64,000 nucleotides of DNA from Geminicoccaceae bacterium (GTDB lineage: Bacteria > Pseudomonadota > Alphaproteobacteria > Geminicoccales > Geminicoccaceae). Under the pieces are notes generated by a model. That model did no database searches, had not been told where the DNA came from, and saw nothing but the letters and a program-made list of their open reading frames with translations. Made by a program: the position numbers and the translations under genes. Below, piece by piece: positions 63,173 through 64,000 of the stretch. Where the stretch lies: positions 34,576-98,575 of the forward strand of contig JACKIN010000015.1 in assembly GCA_020638495.1 (NCBI GenBank), read 5' to 3'. How positions within the stretch are numbered: the stretch's first letter is position 1; every line of letters begins with the position of its first letter.

Positions 63173-64000
63173 TCAGCCAAAGGCCTCGCTTGGAGACATG
63201 TCCGCCGTAACGGTGACGCCGGCGCGTTTGGCATGCTCGACGTAGTTCTTGATGTTGCGATCGTAGTTCGCCTTGGCTCGATCGTAATCCGCCGACCCAG
63301 GCTTCGTGCGAGACATCGTCTGCTTGCTCGTCATCGACCAGTCGTAAAAGCGGACTGCCTTGGCCCAGTTGGCCGCCGCCGCCGTCCCGGCTTTCGGCTT
63401 GGAATTGCCCGAAGTGCCGGCTGACTGGCTGGCGCTCGGCTTGGAATCCTTTGCCGCCACAGCTCCGGGAGCGTTCGCGCTCGCCTGCTGAGTGCTCGCC
63501 TTGCTCTGAGGTGTACTCGCCGTTGCCGCATTGCCTTCGAAGGCCTTGTTTGGCGGAATGTCGGCCGTAACGGTGACGCCGGCGCGGTTGGCATGCACGA
63601 CGTAGTTCGTTATGTTGCGATCGTAATTCGCCTTGGCCCGATTGTAATCCGCCGATCCGGGCTTGGTACGATCCATCGTCTGCTTGCTCATCATGGCCCA
63701 GTCGTAGAATCGGACCGCCTTGGCCCAGTCGGCCGCCGCCGCCGTCCCGGCTTTCGGCTTGGAATTGCCCGAAGCGCCGGCTGACTGGCTGGCGCTCGGC
63801 TTGGAATCCTTTGCCGCCACAGCGCCGGGAGCGTTGGCGCTCGCCTGCTGAGTGCTCGCCTTGCTCTGAGGTGCGCTCACCGTTGCCCCATTGCCGTCGA
63901 CTGCACAGTTCGGCGCGAGCGCGCTGCCCCCACCGGCGACCGGGCTGCCGAGCACGTCGTTGTTCAGGACCATCCGGATATGACGATAGATCTTGGGAAT
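63173..64000 (-). CDS. Repeat protein with two 120-residue units (5' end likely beyond window)
   Basis: The frame runs from the window edge to a stop at 63173. An internal Met lies at 63973, but the frame is open upstream to 64000 (IPKIYRHIRM), so the true start is probably outside. Two near-identical units of 120 residues each contain an Ala/Ser/Lys/Gln-rich linker (QSKASTQQASANAPGAVAAK) and a helical domain (WAKAVRFYDWAMMSKQTM ... ANYDRNITNYVVHANRAGVTVTAD). I know no family. The low-complexity linker suggests a secreted or surface protein, but the N-terminus is not seen. Confidence 0.65.
   Translation of the reverse strand: MPKIYRHIRMVLNNDVLGSPVAGGGSALAPNCAVDGNGATVSAPQSKASTQQASANAPGAVAAKDSKPSASQSAGASGNSKPKAGTAAAADWAKAVRFYDWAMMSKQTMDRTKPGSADYNRAKANYDRNITNYVVHANRAGVTVTADIPPNKAFEGNAATASTPQSKASTQQASANAPGAVAAKDSKPSASQSAGTSGNSKPKAGTAAAANWAKAVRFYDWSMTSKQTMSRTKPGSADYDRAKANYDRNIKNYVEHAKRAGVTVTADMSPSEAFG
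63181..63900. repeat. Two 360-bp in-frame direct repeats
   Basis: 63181-63540 and 63541-63900 are near-identical copies offset by exactly 360 bp, with scattered third-position and a few amino-acid differences. They encode the duplicated 120-residue units of the protein above. Such recent in-frame copies can expand or contract by recombination. Confidence 0.85.

Overview
The window is G+C-rich (about 70% by eye) and almost fully coding. It looks like a chromosomal segment of an alphaproteobacterium. The evidence is the alphaproteobacterial housekeeping order rluD-rpoH, then tatC-tatB-tatA-scpB-scpA-M50 protease-nagZ-SPOR-argS-dgt read from left to right, and the ispH-thrB-rnhA run with a APH-type homoserine kinase. 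I would guess a Rhodospirillales-like lineage, but the sequence alone does not prove that.

Layout. 1-3.0 kb (minus): a glycoside hydrolase/NAD-epimerase fusion cut by the window edge, a second epimerase and a small conserved protein. 3.2-7.6 kb (plus): a secreted TPR protein, a FecR-type protein and a CHASE2 adenylate/guanylate cyclase. 7.6-10.2 kb: an accessory pocket with a strikingly AT-rich HEPN-like gene, a 380-bp junk-like stretch and a HigBA-type toxin-antitoxin pair. 10.2-14.2 kb: a nucleoside hydrolase divergent from a sugar-type ABC importer (binding protein plus two permeases, no ATPase). 14.5-15.1 kb: a c-type cytochrome behind an FNR/FixK-like box. 15.1-15.5 kb: two adjacent tandem-repeat arrays.

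15.5-35.0 kb (minus) is a large catabolic block. It holds hydantoinase/oxoprolinase-type subunits B and A, a complete branched-chain-type (Liv) ABC importer with LivH and LivM fused in one chain, a Rieske oxygenase, DUF1185 and UPF0280 proteins, a 6-hydroxynicotinate-reductase-like iron-sulfur protein, a molybdenum hydroxylase (fused [2Fe-2S]+Mo subunit and separate FAD subunit), and a two-subunit 2-oxoacid:ferredoxin oxidoreductase. A MarR regulator and an MFS exporter lie just upstream. I read this as an uptake-plus-degradation system for a nitrogen heterocycle: hydroxylation by the Mo enzyme, reduction by the ferredoxin-linked reductase-like protein, and ring opening by the ATP-dependent hydantoinase pair. 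This is the best candidate for an undescribed system here, and its substrate is unknown.

37-55.9 kb is housekeeping: ispH, thrB, rnhA, a peroxiredoxin, yqgE, rpoH, rluD, an RNA methyltransferase, tRNA-Glu(CTC), tatCBA, scpBA, M50 protease, nagZ, SPOR, argS, dgt, erpA, xthA and an amidase. 56.1-63.1 kb is an exopolysaccharide locus: Wzc-type tyrosine kinase, glycosyltransferase, sulfotransferase, methyltransferase and a Wzy/O-antigen-ligase-like protein. The window ends inside a gene with two near-identical 120-residue repeats.

All assignments come from reading the translations. No database search was run.
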